Assembly (NCBI RefSeq): GCF_000953135.1
Contig: NZ_LN614827.1
Coordinates: 4,077,501 to 4,141,500, forward strand
Direction of reading: 5' to 3'
DNA length: 64,000 nucleotides
Source: Legionella fallonii LLAP-10
Lineage (GTDB): Bacteria > Pseudomonadota > Gammaproteobacteria > Legionellales > Legionellaceae
The notes under the pieces were generated by a model that saw nothing but the letters and a program-made list of their open reading frames with translations, made no database searches and was not told the DNA's origin. This document shows, in pieces, positions 37,602 through 47,400 of this stretch. Position numbers and translations under genes: made by a program. Position 1 is the stretch's first letter. The number at the start of each line of letters is the position of its first letter.

Positions 37602-39191
37602 CTAGAAATAAACGCCGATCTGTGCCGAGACAGTATCTGCCGCCCGCCCCGTTCCAAAGGAGGTCATGTTAACGGCACCAGCAGGAGCTGCTCCATTAGC
37701 AAATTGGTTAGTCCCATAATCGATATCATGTTTGTACTCTAAGCTTTCTACAGTGTCTTTCCATAGGGAAATGTTAAATACCCCAATAAAACGATGGTGG
37801 GGTAAATTCAAGGCCAGAGCATCTTTTGACCATTGATATCCAAGACCAATAGAAGATGGTCGATCAAATGCTCTAAAGGTCACACCAAATTCTGTTTGAC
37901 CTGCTTGTGGTTTTGCTCCTAGTCCATTAAAACTTAGATCCTGGGGCCTAAATGCCTCAACAGCAGTCACCCACTCAGCGGCAAGATTAAATCGATCAAA
38001 GGCAATATTGCCGTGAACATCAACAGCTTGGGTTTTACGTACTACTTCATTACCATTAGAAAATGAACCAAATCCACCGAACGTTGTGCCAACATCAGCC
38101 GCGGTATTTTGCATACCGGAAGAATCATCTATAGAGCTAATATAACCAGCACCTATTTCGCCATTAAAACCGTTGAACTTATAGTTATATCCTAAATTCG
38201 CGCCACCAACACCAGATTTGCCCAAAGTGGTATCACTTCTATAAATATATCCGGCAGCAAATGGACCGGTGTCCCCTTGCGATTGGTAACCCAATATAAA
38301 CGGCCTAGTTTTAGTTCGCGCTAAATTTAAAGGAATTGGAGCACTGATCATGGAACTAGAGTAACGACCAAAGGGTACATATAATTGCCCACCAGTAAAA
38401 TACCATGGTGTTTTATCTAAATTACCTATGTTTACAAAACCCAAATTCAAATTAAATGATGAGTTATTTACTCGTGGGCCAACATCAGGAGGGCTCTCAT
38501 CATAAGCAATAGAAATGTAAGCCTCTACATTTTGGTTAAGTGCTGCCGCCACATCCAGTTCACTTGAGCCAAGGGTAATGTCTGCACTAGTATTTCCGCG
38601 GAAGGAGCTATTGAGCACGCCTACTGGTTCTGCCTTTCCACTAAGGGCAACAATTGGCTTTTGCGGCACAGGATAACCCATGCTTTGATACGCTTCGTAC
38701 AAACGACGACGCTGTTGCATTAAACGAATATCACGATTAATACTAGAGATATTCACAATATAATCAGAACCATCAAAAGCCGGCCTATCACCTAAATAGG
38801 GTGAAGTCACTACAGGTGTACCTGCGATATAAGTTACCACTCTATTATCAGCAACTAATGCTGTAGGATAGAAACCTATCGACTCTGGATGCTCATTAGG
38901 AGCATGTACGGTGACGCGCGAAGAATGATAGTAGCCCTGCGTCCTATTGCTTTTCTTAGTCTGGGTGGATGCGGATACATCTGATTTTTTCTTTGCCACT
39001 TTTACTGGACGATGATGCTCTTTGCGCGCAGGATGTGATACCAGTCTTTTTTGCAGCTTATTGAGCTGAGACTGTAACTGCTGAGTTTGATGTTGTAATC
39101 GTTGTATTTCCTGCAGCAACTGTTGATCATTTTCCGCATATAATGGCGATGAGAAACAGGCTAGAGCCAATATGACTTTCTTAAATTTCAT
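37602..39191 (-). CDS. LbtU-family outer-membrane siderophore porin
   Basis: A signal peptide (LALACFSSPLYAE) is followed by a coiled coil (residues about 23-48, rich in Gln and Leu), a Lys/Ser-rich linker and a long barrel. The arrangement and 529-residue length match the LbtU family (formerly DUF3573), whose founding member takes up legiobactin in L. pneumophila. No typical TonB box or plug is visible. ATG 39191 has aggag upstream. No siderophore synthesis genes and no clear Fur box are adjacent, so substrate is inferred only from family. Confidence 0.8.
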   Translation of the reverse strand: MKFKKVILALACFSSPLYAENDQQLLQEIQRLQHQTQQLQSQLNKLQKRLVSHPARKEHHRPVKVAKKKSDVSASTQTKKSNRTQGYYHSSRVTVHAPNEHPESIGFYPTALVADNRVVTYIAGTPVVTSPYLGDRPAFDGSDYIVNISSINRDIRLMQQRRRLYEAYQSMGYPVPQKPIVALSGKAEPVGVLNSSFRGNTSADITLGSSELDVAAALNQNVEAYISIAYDESPPDVGPRVNNSSFNLNLGFVNIGNLDKTPWYFTGGQLYVPFGRYSSSMISAPIPLNLARTKTRPFILGYQSQGDTGPFAAGYIYRSDTTLGKSGVGGANLGYNYKFNGFNGEIGAGYISSIDDSSGMQNTAADVGTTFGGFGSFSNGNEVVRKTQAVDVHGNIAFDRFNLAAEWVTAVEAFRPQDLSFNGLGAKPQAGQTEFGVTFRAFDRPSSIGLGYQWSKDALALNLPHHRFIGVFNISLWKDTVESLEYKHDIDYGTNQFANGAAPAGAVNMTSFGTGRAADTVSAQIGVYF

Positions 39192-39428
39192 GCGTACTCC
39201 TGCGTATTATTTTTACTTCCTATTCAAATGGGCAGGGAATTATATCGTGACAAATTCACAATGGCTATAACTAAAACATACTTATGTGTTTTAAGAACAA
39301 TGAGTATAAAATTAAAGTAAACTATTATTTATTAATATCAATGATCTATCCATCAAACATTGGCAAAAGGGATACGATTTGTTCATCATGGAGGGAGATA
39401 AAGGGAACGACTGAACCGCTACATAAAA

Positions 39429-39454
39429 AAAGCCTACCACAGGAGATAGGCTTT
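39429..39454 (-). terminator. Terminator after the third MOMP gene
   Basis: On the minus strand the arms aaagccta and taggcttt flank a ten-base loop and are followed by a run of about eight T. It lies 23 bp beyond the stop of the 39477 gene. Confidence 0.85.
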
Positions 39455-39476
39455 ACTTATAAAAGGTATATATTGC

Positions 39477-40415
39477 TTAAACATTACCTAAATATTTAAC
39501 ACCAAAATAAGGGCCATAGAGTCCGTAATTAACTGTAGTAATTGGGCTAAGAGGATTCTGTAAAGGCTGTGTTTGTAATACATTAAAATAATTGATTACT
39601 TGATAACCACCCTCAAAATTTACAACTCCTTGGGGCATATTATATTCATAGTTCAAACCAAGTTTAGCTTGTACAGTAGGTACTATTGCCTTCGACGCGA
39701 TGTAAGTTGGTGATACAACTAATCCAACTGCAGTAACAACAAACTCACCGTCGTAACGACTGGTACCATAAAGGATAGAACCAGCACCATTAGCTGTTAC
39801 CTTTAAGGCAGGAGTCAGGTTATATGAATAATCAATACCTAATACCGGACCAAATCCTTTGAAATCGGTATTATCCAAAAAGTCAATGGGTGAAAACGAT
39901 AATATCTGCGCAACAAACACTGATGGATAATAATTCGTTTCATTTACTTGAAGATTGGCATATTGCATACCACCATAAAAACGAAGTTTTTTTACTAATC
40001 CGAAATCAACGTGTTGTCCAAAAACCACATTAACTTGATCTAATCTATTTTCGTTAGTCTGTGTAAATGGGGCAGAAAAAGGAAATACTGGAATAATTCC
40101 CACAAAACCAGACTGATTGGTGTTATTACTGTAATGAGTCCAATCTACTGTTATATCGCTTCCAGTACTATAATGATAAGAGCCCTCTGCTCTAAATCCA
40201 AAATTCCATTTGTTGTTTACATTCTGAAATAGTTCTGCTGCCTTAGCACCACCATAACTTGATTGTAAATATAATGCTTGAATACCAAAATCCCATAGCT
40301 TGGCTTCACATGGAACAGTCACATTCCCTGGAGCGCAGACAGGCCCCATCGTACCGGCGGACGCAAAGCTACTTGCTGCCAATCCGATTACAGCTAAAGT
40401 TGTCTTTTTCAACAT
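39477..40415 (-). CDS. Legionella major outer-membrane protein paralogue 3
   Basis: This is the most divergent member of a three-gene tandem. A signal peptide MLKKTTLAVIGLAASSFASA is followed by [16 protein letters not shown], the shared mature start of the trio with two Cys, then an alternating-strand barrel ending LYGPYFGVKYLGNV. Members of this family (PF05150) are disulfide-linked porins that are abundant in Legionella envelopes. ATG 40415 has ggaatggag upstream; a frame to 40448 runs into the upstream terminator. Length is 312 residues. It lies 25 nt after a terminator stem, so expression may depend on read-through. Confidence 0.88.
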   Translation of the reverse strand: MLKKTTLAVIGLAASSFASAGTMGPVCAPGNVTVPCEAKLWDFGIQALYLQSSYGGAKAAELFQNVNNKWNFGFRAEGSYHYSTGSDITVDWTHYSNNTNQSGFVGIIPVFPFSAPFTQTNENRLDQVNVVFGQHVDFGLVKKLRFYGGMQYANLQVNETNYYPSVFVAQILSFSPIDFLDNTDFKGFGPVLGIDYSYNLTPALKVTANGAGSILYGTSRYDGEFVVTAVGLVVSPTYIASKAIVPTVQAKLGLNYEYNMPQGVVNFEGGYQVINYFNVLQTQPLQNPLSPITTVNYGLYGPYFGVKYLGNV

Positions 40416-40430
40416 ATGAACTCCATTCCT

Positions 40431-40463
40431 AAAAAAAAAGCCCATCACATATATGATGGGCTC
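40431..40463 (-). terminator. Terminator between MOMP genes 2 and 3
   Basis: On the minus strand the arms agcccatca and tgatgggct flank a six-base loop and are followed by nine T. It is a strong intrinsic terminator that overlaps the leader of gene 3. Confidence 0.88.
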
Positions 40464-40488
40464 TTATAAATCTTAATTAATTAAGAAA

Positions 40489-41406
40489 TTATACGTTACC
40501 AACATACTTTAGACCAAAATATGGACCAGATGCAGCAAAGTTAGAGAAGTTGTTTGAACCAACTCCAAAACCTGTTAAACCGTTGTTAACAGCATTGAAG
40601 TAGTTGAACCACATGTAACCAGCATCTAAAGTCAAATCACCTTGTGCCATAGCATAAGTGTAATTAGCACCTAACTTAGCTTCAACTTCAGGAACGACTT
40701 GAGTAATGGAGTTAGTACCAAATGCAGCAACAGCAGCATTATTGTTTAATTGGTTGTTGATTGTACCAACTAATATAGCACCAGCTGCTTTAGCATAAAC
40801 GCCGAATCCGTTACCGAATACGTAGTTCATGTCTATACCAGTACGTGGACCGAATCCATTGTAGTTAGAATAGAATGGGTTAACGAAACCAAAACCATTG
40901 TCGTTGTTACCAATGTTAATACGTGCGTATTGGAAACCACCGTGGAAACGGATTTTCTTGTTAGCACTGAAATCAACAAACTGACCTAACTCACCATTAA
41001 CAGCATCCCATCTTACACGGTTCAGATCATTCAAACCGAAGAAGAAGTTGTTAAAGTTGTTGTTATTGTTATCAGCATCTAAATGGTACCAGTTGATGTT
41101 AACATCATTACCAGTATTGAAATGGTAAGAAGCTTCTAATTGAAAACCCCAGTTCCAGTTGTTATCGTTGTTGCCGAAACCGTTGATGAAATCAAATTTT
41201 TCAAACTGAGCAAGAGTACCGAAGTTATTTTGGCTTCCGTAATAAACTGTTTGTAAATATAATGCTTGGCCACCGATATCCCAAGCTGTTCTTTCGCAAG
41301 GAACAGTAACATTTCCTGGGGTGCAAACTGGGCCCATAGTACCAGCAAATACTGCACTGCTACCGAAAGCAAGAACAGCTAACGCTGTTTTTTTCAAATT
41401 TAACAT
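40489..41406 (-). CDS. Legionella major outer-membrane protein paralogue 2
   Basis: This is a very close paralogue of the 41573 gene. Signal peptide ends FGSSAVFA, then [20 protein letters not shown]. Asn-rich loops (FNGFGNNDN and HLDADNNNN) and the ending [14 protein letters not shown] are shared. Two N-terminal Cys could form the disulfides for which Legionella MOMP is known. ATG 41406 has gtggag upstream. Length is 305 residues. It has its own promoter and terminator. Confidence 0.92.
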   Translation of the reverse strand: MLNLKKTALAVLAFGSSAVFAGTMGPVCTPGNVTVPCERTAWDIGGQALYLQTVYYGSQNNFGTLAQFEKFDFINGFGNNDNNWNWGFQLEASYHFNTGNDVNINWYHLDADNNNNNFNNFFFGLNDLNRVRWDAVNGELGQFVDFSANKKIRFHGGFQYARINIGNNDNGFGFVNPFYSNYNGFGPRTGIDMNYVFGNGFGVYAKAAGAILVGTINNQLNNNAAVAAFGTNSITQVVPEVEAKLGANYTYAMAQGDLTLDAGYMWFNYFNAVNNGLTGFGVGSNNFSNFAASGPYFGLKYVGNV

Positions 41407-41509
41407 GCTTATCTCCACTTTTTTATTATTAATTTCCGTTCGTTACCAATTTAATACTAATCAGCAACAGTACGCATTTTTCGCTCTAATCGAGAGCGTA
41501 CCTGGATAA

Positions 41510-41538
41510 ATTATCCAGCTGGACTTTGATAAAGTCAA
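41510..41538 (-). promoter_or_regulatory. Sigma-70-type promoter of MOMP gene 2
   Basis: On the minus strand TTGACT (41538-41533) and GATAAT (41515-41510) are separated by 17 bases. The region is also folded by three adjacent palindromes: cgctct/agagcg, ctggata/tatccag and gactttgataaagtc (41482-41536). Confidence 0.7.
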
Positions 41539-41572
41539 CAGTATTGCTGAAATTTCTTAAAAAGTTAGCAAA

Positions 41573-42490
41573 TTACACATTACCAACATACTTCAGACCA
41601 AAATATGGGCCTGATGCAGAGAAGTTAGTGAAATTATTGACACCAACTCCAAACCCAGTCAAGCCATTGTTCACGGCATTGAAGTAGTTAAACCACATAT
41701 AACCAGCATCTAAAGTTAAATCACCTTGTGCCATAGCGTAGGTATAATTAGCACCTAATTTCGCATCAACCTCAGGAACAATCTGCGTGATAGAACCAAA
41801 TCCAAATATAACTGGCCCGCCAGCAGCATAATTTAACTGATTGGTAATTGAGCCTGCTAAAACGGCACCTGCTGCTTTAGCGTATACACCAAGACCGTTA
41901 CCAAACACATAATTCATGTCTATACCAGTACGTGGACCAAATCCATTATAAGAAGAATAAAATGGATTAACGACGCCAAAATAGTTGTTGTTATTTCCTA
42001 TAATGATTCGTGCATATTGAAAACCTCCATGAAAGCGGATTTTCTTATTAGCACTGAAATCAACAAACTGACCGAACTCACCATTAACAGCATCCCACTT
42101 GGCTCGATTGAAATTACCGAACCCATTGTTGAAGAAGATGGTACTATTGTCGTTGTTATCAGCTTCTAGGTGATACCAACTAATGGTTATATCATTTCCA
42201 GTATTGAAGTGATAAGAACCTTCAATTTGAAACCCCCAATTCCAATTATCATTGTTATTAAAAGCATTGAATGGGGTAAACTCTTCAACCTGAGCTAAAG
42301 TAGCGAAATCATTCTGGCTGCCAGAGAAAACTGACTGCAAATATAATGCTTGAACGCCAAAATCCCAAGCAGTTCTTTCACAAGGAACAGTAACATTGCC
42401 TGGGGTACATACCGGCCCCATAGTACCAGCAAAGGCCACGCTGCTTCCTAAAGCAAGTACGGCGACTGCTGCTTTTGTTAAACTAAACAT
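41573..42490 (-). CDS. Legionella major outer-membrane protein paralogue 1
   Basis: This is the first of three tandem MOMP genes. Signal peptide [21 protein letters not shown] leads to [20 protein letters not shown], then Asn-rich strands and loops to the ending [15 protein letters not shown]. Both Cys near the N-terminus are kept. Length is 305 residues. ATG 42490 has gtggagg upstream. Family knowledge (PF05150) gives an abundant porin role; differences between the paralogues lie in loop-like segments, which may be surface-exposed. Confidence 0.92.
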   Translation of the reverse strand: MFSLTKAAVAVLALGSSVAFAGTMGPVCTPGNVTVPCERTAWDFGVQALYLQSVFSGSQNDFATLAQVEEFTPFNAFNNNDNWNWGFQIEGSYHFNTGNDITISWYHLEADNNDNSTIFFNNGFGNFNRAKWDAVNGEFGQFVDFSANKKIRFHGGFQYARIIIGNNNNYFGVVNPFYSSYNGFGPRTGIDMNYVFGNGLGVYAKAAGAVLAGSITNQLNYAAGGPVIFGFGSITQIVPEVDAKLGANYTYAMAQGDLTLDAGYMWFNYFNAVNNGLTGFGVGVNNFTNFSASGPYFGLKYVGNV

Positions 42491-42599
42491 GCTTTGCCTC
42501 CACTACATTATTATTGAGTTCCATTTCATTGATAGCTCACTCTTTGGAGTTGCCAATAGCACACTTTCGTCGCTTAGGCTCGAAGCATGCAACGGTATC

Positions 42600-42628
42600 A
42601 GTATCTGCAGGGATTTTGCATAAGTCAA
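42600..42628 (-). promoter_or_regulatory. Sigma-70-type promoter of MOMP gene 1
   Basis: On the minus strand TTGACT (42628-42623) is followed after 17 bases by GATACT (42605-42600). The -35 box and spacing are the same as for MOMP gene 2. The long leader (about 110 nt) contains short dyads. Confidence 0.6.
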
Positions 42629-42688
42629 GAATTTCTATAAAAAAAAATCAACATTTTCATGAAGATATCGTTATTTTATTCATTAACG

Positions 42689-43570
42689 TTATTTTTTAAT
42701 CAGACTGACAACTACACGACGATTGGCAGCGCGCCCATCATCAGTATCATTTCTAGCAATCGGTTTTAATGCCCCAAACCATGTCACCGATAATTTATTT
42801 TTAGGTACGCCAAGCCCTAATAAATAATGTTTTACAGCTTCAGCTCGAAATTGTGATATAGCATTGTTGTAACCTTTGCGTCCACTCTCATCGGCATACC
42901 CTTCTACGCGAATTTTCTCTATTCGCGTATCTGCAGCGACATATTGAGCAATACGCCGTAATTGGTCTTTATCGGCATCGGTGAGCATTTTACTATCTAC
43001 CCCAAAATGGAACACACTTTCTTTCACATCGTCATAATTAAAAGGTAATAAACTGCCCAAACAGCGCTGATAAAGTGAAAATACTTTTTGAAACCTTATG
43101 GGAGAAAGCGCCACGGTCACATCAAAACCCTCTTCAGAATGATAGCTAAAATTTGCTTGATATCCCTGGGATAGATAAGTTAATAGTTTTAAAGCGGGCT
43201 CACGTGATAAATAAATGCCATATTCTCCTGGCTTTATAAACGTTCGACCAACAACAAAAGAGGGGCCAAAAGGTTTCCAGACAGGGGATTTAGCAGTCAC
43301 ATGAGCAGGCAGCGCGCGCTGTACCTGAGACCACTTGCGTAAAATAAAATGCGGCGACTTAGTTGCATATTGCTCGAAATAGCCAATACCGTAGTTAGGT
43401 ATCATTAAAGAAAGACCACAACGAATAGGATTACCACTCATACGCCATTTTTCATCCCCCATAGGACTAATATAGTCAACATGAAGGGCGGCAAAAGAGG
43501 TATTTATTGCAAACACATACCCCATAACGCTAGTCTTTATATGTTTGCCAATCCTTTGTCCAAATGCCAT
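42689..43570 (-). CDS. MotY-like OmpA-domain protein
   Basis: An N-terminal hydrophobic signal (VMGYVFAINTSFAA) precedes a MotY-type N-terminal domain (CGLSLMIPNYGIGYFEQ) and a C-terminal OmpA peptidoglycan-binding domain with VEGYADESGRKGYNN and ARNDTDDGRAANRRV. MotY is a T-ring component needed for sodium-driven flagellar stators; here no flagellar genes are nearby. ATG 43570 has ggatgag upstream. Length is 293 residues. It is divergent from pyrC. Confidence 0.82.
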   Translation of the reverse strand: MAFGQRIGKHIKTSVMGYVFAINTSFAALHVDYISPMGDEKWRMSGNPIRCGLSLMIPNYGIGYFEQYATKSPHFILRKWSQVQRALPAHVTAKSPVWKPFGPSFVVGRTFIKPGEYGIYLSREPALKLLTYLSQGYQANFSYHSEEGFDVTVALSPIRFQKVFSLYQRCLGSLLPFNYDDVKESVFHFGVDSKMLTDADKDQLRRIAQYVAADTRIEKIRVEGYADESGRKGYNNAISQFRAEAVKHYLLGLGVPKNKLSVTWFGALKPIARNDTDDGRAANRRVVVSLIKK

Positions 43571-43639
43571 TTTTTGCTCATCCCTATCGCCTAATTCGTG
43601 TTATTCTTATGTATCGGCAACGGCCTCGGAATCTTTATT

Positions 43640-44677
43640 ATGAAAACTGTTACTATCAATCGCCCTGACGATTGGCATGTACACCTTAGAGATGGCGACC
43701 AGTTACTCCATACTGTTCCTGCTACTGCACAACATTTTGCCCGTGCTCTGGTCATGCCCAACCTAAAGCCAGCACTCACTACTTTGCCTGAAATTGAGCA
43801 TTATAGAAATAGAATTATTGCTGCAATTCCCGATAATTCATCATTTAATCCTTATATGACGTTCTATCTCAATGAATCAGTTGCCGCAGAAGAGTTGCAG
43901 CAAGCCGCATCAATTCCTTATGTGTTAGGTGCCAAGCTCTATCCAGCCGGCGCCACAACTAATTCAGAGGCCGGCGTTAAATCATTAAATGATTTGTATT
44001 CCCTTTTTGAAGTATTACAAAATAATAATATGGTATTGCAAATTCATGGAGAGGTAACTCACAGTGACATCTTCGAGCGCGAAGCATTATTTATTGACGA
44101 ATATTTAAGGCCTATTGCGGCTAATTTCCCTAAGTTAAGAATAGTATTGGAGCACATTTCAACTCAAGCAGCGGTTGATTTTGTTACCCAAGCCCCAGCA
44201 ACAATTGCGGCAACGATAACACCTCATCATCTATTATATAATCGCAATCAACTACTGGCTGGCGGCATTAGACCGCATTATTATTGTCTTCCTATTTTAA
44301 AACATGAAAAGGATCAAAAGGCGTTACAAGCAGCAGCTAATAGCGGTAACCCCAAATTTTTTGCTGGCACCGACAGCGCGCCGCATTCTATAAATACCAA
44401 AGAGAATAGTTGTGGTTGTGCTGGTATTTATTCAGCTCCATTTGCGTTGGCGCTTTATACCCAAATATTTGATGAAATGAATCATCTGGAAAAACTAAAT
44501 GATTTTACTAGCCGTTTTGGTGCTGACTTTTATCAATTGCCAGTGAATGCAGAAAAAATTGAATTAATAAAAACCCCTCAACCTATACCTGATTTAATGC
44601 CTTTAGGTTCAAATCAAGTTGTTCCTATAGCCGCTGGCGAAACAATACAATGGAGTATACATGGCCTCCCCAGATAG
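43640..44677 (+). CDS. pyrC: Dihydroorotase
   Basis: PyrC closes carbamoyl aspartate to dihydroorotate in pyrimidine synthesis. The class II enzyme has the metal motif DDWHVHLRDG near the start, GAKLYPAGATTNS with the carbamylated Lys, HGEVTHSD and FAGTDSAPH. I prefer ATG 43640 because the product then aligns with family starts (KTVTINRPDDWHVH); length is 345. Its 3' end overlaps rnt by 17 bp. Confidence 0.95.
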   Translation: MKTVTINRPDDWHVHLRDGDQLLHTVPATAQHFARALVMPNLKPALTTLPEIEHYRNRIIAAIPDNSSFNPYMTFYLNESVAAEELQQAASIPYVLGAKLYPAGATTNSEAGVKSLNDLYSLFEVLQNNNMVLQIHGEVTHSDIFEREALFIDEYLRPIAANFPKLRIVLEHISTQAAVDFVTQAPATIAATITPHHLLYNRNQLLAGGIRPHYYCLPILKHEKDQKALQAAANSGNPKFFAGTDSAPHSINTKENSCGCAGIYSAPFALALYTQIFDEMNHLEKLNDFTSRFGADFYQLPVNAEKIELIKTPQPIPDLMPLGSNQVVPIAAGETIQWSIHGLPR

Positions 44678-45287
44678 TATTTTAAGTCTAAAGATTAAAG
44701 AACGCTTTCGAGGCTTCTTACCTGTAGTTGTTGATGTGGAAACAGCAGGAATAGAACCAAAAAAAAATGCTCTTCTTGAAATGTGTATTGTGCTAATCGA
44801 CATGGATGAGCAAGGTTTATTTCATCGAAGCAATAGCTATTTTGAACATATTTTACCGTTTGAAGGAGCAGAACTGGATGAAAAATCTCTTGCCTTTAAT
44901 CAAATTGATCCCTATCAACCCTTACGCTTTGCAATAGATGAAAAAAGTGCTCTGGAGCGGCTGTTTAAACCCATTAATGAAGCACTAAAAAAAACACACT
45001 GCCAAAGGGCTGTGTTAGTTGGGCATAATGCATGGTTCGATTTATTATTTGTAAAAGAAGCCATCAAAAGGACTGGCGTAAAATCGCCTTTTCATGCATT
45101 CACCTGTTTTGATACGGCAACCCTAGGAGGACTAATTTATGGACAGACAGTTTTAGCTAAGGCAGCTAAGGCCGCGCGGATCCCCTTTGATCCGAATGAG
45201 GCTCACTCAGCAATTTATGATGCAGAAAAAACAGCAGATTTATTTTGTAGCATGATCAATACATGGAGAAAAATGGTTCAACCATAA
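44661..45287 (+). CDS. rnt: Ribonuclease T
   Basis: RNase T trims the 3' CCA ends of tRNA and other stable RNA. The DEDD exonuclease motifs are DVETAG, HNAWFD and HSAIYDAEKT. Family segments RFRGFLPVVVD and FDTATLGGLIYGQTVL are clear. Length is 208 residues. It overlaps pyrC and is followed by a bidirectional hairpin. Confidence 0.95.
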   Translation: MASPDSILSLKIKERFRGFLPVVVDVETAGIEPKKNALLEMCIVLIDMDEQGLFHRSNSYFEHILPFEGAELDEKSLAFNQIDPYQPLRFAIDEKSALERLFKPINEALKKTHCQRAVLVGHNAWFDLLFVKEAIKRTGVKSPFHAFTCFDTATLGGLIYGQTVLAKAAKAARIPFDPNEAHSAIYDAEKTADLFCSMINTWRKMVQP

Positions 45288-45309
45288 ATTCTTGAGTTCT
45301 TGCAAATTG

Positions 45310-45340
45310 AACCCGCATAAGGAAAAACCCCATGCGGGTT
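45310..45340. terminator. Bidirectional hairpin between rnt and peroxiredoxin
   Basis: Nine-base arms aacccgcat and atgcgggtt flank a 13-base loop. The convergent genes on both sides make a shared transcript end likely, though T-runs are short. Confidence 0.65.
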
Positions 45341-45351
45341 GATGAAATGAC

Positions 45352-45957
45352 TTATAAAGAGTCAGAATGCTCAGCTAAATAAGCGGCAACACCTTGAGGA
45401 GAGGCTTTCATCCCAACATCGCCTTTCTTCCATCCAGCAGGACAAACTTCACCATGTTCTTCAAAGAACTGTACCGCATCTATAGTACGGAGAATTTCGT
45501 CTACATTTCTGCCGATAGGTAAGTCATTAACGATTTGTGAACGAACCATACCATTAGTATCAATGATAAATGCCGCACGGAAGGCAACGCCGGCAACAGG
45601 ATGTTCTATACCATAAGATTGACAAATACTATGATTCATATCTGCAGCCATAGTATAGCGAACAGGGCCAATACCACCACTTTTTACCGGAGTATTTCTG
45701 TATGCATTATGAGTAAAATGAGAATCAATAGAAACAGAAACCACCTCAACGTTACGACTTTTAAATTCGTCAATGCGATGATCAAGAGCAATTAACTCTG
45801 AAGGACACACAAAAGTGAAATCTAAAGGATAGAAAAAAACTAATCCATATTTACCTTTTAAATGCTCATGCAAATTAAATTTGTCAACTATTTCACCATT
45901 TCCCATTACCGCAGCAACAGTAAAATCTGGCGCTTTACGTCCTACTAATACACTCAT
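45352..45957 (-). CDS. Typical 2-Cys peroxiredoxin
   Basis: This peroxidase removes hydrogen peroxide and organic peroxides. The peroxidatic Cys is in DFTFVCPSELIAL and the resolving Cys in EVCPAGWKKG, as in typical 2-Cys (AhpC/Prx1) enzymes. ATG 45957 has ggagatc upstream and gives 201 residues; the longer frame to 45996 lacks a site. The grxD gene lies upstream on the same strand and sodB beyond, forming an oxidative-stress neighbourhood. No ahpF or thioredoxin reductase is adjacent. Confidence 0.93.
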   Translation of the reverse strand: MSVLVGRKAPDFTVAAVMGNGEIVDKFNLHEHLKGKYGLVFFYPLDFTFVCPSELIALDHRIDEFKSRNVEVVSVSIDSHFTHNAYRNTPVKSGGIGPVRYTMAADMNHSICQSYGIEHPVAGVAFRAAFIIDTNGMVRSQIVNDLPIGRNVDEILRTIDAVQFFEEHGEVCPAGWKKGDVGMKASPQGVAAYLAEHSDSL

Positions 45958-46008
45958 TTTATGATCTCCATTGCAAGATGCAGGATATTCCTGCACTTAT
46001 TATTATAA

Positions 46009-46326
46009 TTAGGCTGCAACCGCATCACGTAACATGGGCTCTAATTCACCTTGCTGAAACATTTCAGCAATGATGTCAGAACCACCAATCAATTCACCTT
46101 TCACATATAATTGAGGGAAAGTAGGCCAATCTGATACCTGTGGGAGCATTTGGCGAATATCGGGATTAGCAAGAATATCTACATAAGCAAAATCCACTCC
46201 ACAAGCTTCTATGCATTGTACCGCACGAGCTGAAAATCCACATTGCGGCATCTTAGGGCTACCCTTCATATAAAGGATGATCGCATTTTCAGCAATTTGC
46301 TTTTTAATTTTTTCTAAAGTATCCAC
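46009..46326 (-). CDS. grxD: Monothiol glutaredoxin GrxD
   Basis: This 105-residue CGFS-type glutaredoxin delivers iron-sulfur clusters. The motif KGSPKMPQCGFSARAVQ is intact, followed by the glutathione-binding WPTFPQLYVKGELIGG. The start is GTG at 46326 with aaggtg upstream. It precedes the peroxiredoxin gene by about 50 bp. Confidence 0.95.
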   Translation of the reverse strand: MDTLEKIKKQIAENAIILYMKGSPKMPQCGFSARAVQCIEACGVDFAYVDILANPDIRQMLPQVSDWPTFPQLYVKGELIGGSDIIAEMFQQGELEPMLRDAVAA

Positions 46327-46801
46327 TTATGCACCTTTATTGATAATAGATCGCACTAATTATGGCGAAAACCGACCAAGCCCGCAACTAATCATTCTAT
46401 AATGAGTCCAAGATTGTTATAAACCTTGAATTCACTGAATAGAACATTATTCGCAGAAGGTAATTACAGTGATTCTCCTGCCATCAATTAATGCCATTGT
46501 TTTATACTAGGACTAAAAATTTCCTGGGGACTAGATTATAGTACGAGTTCAATTTTTGCGCAACCAGCAATTAATCGTGTTAGTTCCTCTGGTCGAAGCT
46601 CCCCATAGGCTAGAACCATTTTTTAAATAGGCAATCGTTTGAATAGATGACCGTTAATTTAAGAAATATAAGAAGGGTATTTAATCAAATATGATTATGT
46701 AAAAGAGAATAAAAAAATAGTCATAAAATGCTTCCCTGCTACATTGAATATCGTACCTATCCTGCTACACTAAACTTCTTTATAAATTCCAGGAGATCAG
46801 C
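46327..46801. other. 475-bp spacer upstream of sodB
   Basis: I found no gene here. A 27-codon frame on the minus strand (46536-46619) reads like a helical leucine-rich fragment but is isolated and has stops on both sides. The sodB promoter should lie near 46700-46780. Confidence 0.45.
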
Positions 46802-47380
46802 ATGACATTTACGTTACCGCCATTACCCTATGCAATGGATGCACTTAGCCCACATATATCCAAAGAAACATTAGAATATCATTATGGCAAACATCATCAG
46901 GCTTATGTCACTAATTTGAATAAACTAGTCCCAGGCACTGAATTTGAAGGAATGAATCTGGAAGAGATCATCCTCAAATCAAAAGGAGGTATATTCAATA
47001 ACGCAGCTCAAATTTGGAATCATACTTTTTATTGGCACAGCCTTAGCCCTAATGGTGGTGGCGAGCCTACAGGTAAAGTGGCTGACGCTATTAATCAAAA
47101 CTTTGGTTCTTTTGCTGCATTCAAAGAACAGTTTACTCAAGCGGCAGCCACTACTTTTGGTTCAGGTTGGGCGTGGTTAGTTCAAGAAGATTCCGGCGCG
47201 TTAAAAATTATTAGCACCAGTAATGCCGGTACCCCAATGACAGAAGGCTTGACGGCTTTATTGACCTGTGATGTTTGGGAGCACGCTTATTACATTGATT
47301 ACCGCAACGCGAGACCCGAATACCTCAACCACTTCTGGTCAGTCGTCAATTGGGATTTTGTTGCTCAAAATTTGAAATAA
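46802..47380 (+). CDS. sodB: Superoxide dismutase [Fe]
   Basis: This dismutase destroys superoxide in the cytoplasm. The Fe-type signature is clear: [24 protein letters not shown], and the metal-binding [13 protein letters not shown] at the C-terminal end. Length is 192. ATG 46802 has aggag upstream. It is followed after 20 bp by an aminotransferase gene and may be cotranscribed with it. Confidence 0.97.
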   Translation: MTFTLPPLPYAMDALSPHISKETLEYHYGKHHQAYVTNLNKLVPGTEFEGMNLEEIILKSKGGIFNNAAQIWNHTFYWHSLSPNGGGEPTGKVADAINQNFGSFAAFKEQFTQAAATTFGSGWAWLVQEDSGALKIISTSNAGTPMTEGLTALLTCDVWEHAYYIDYRNARPEYLNHFWSVVNWDFVAQNLK

Positions 47381-47400
47381 AGGAACAATAGGGAGAGATC

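Noticed and set aside
39192..39290. CRP or Fur site before the LbtU-type porin
   Set aside because: ttgtgaatttgtcacga has a five-base spacer, not the six of a CRP site, and no Fur-type repeat is visible.
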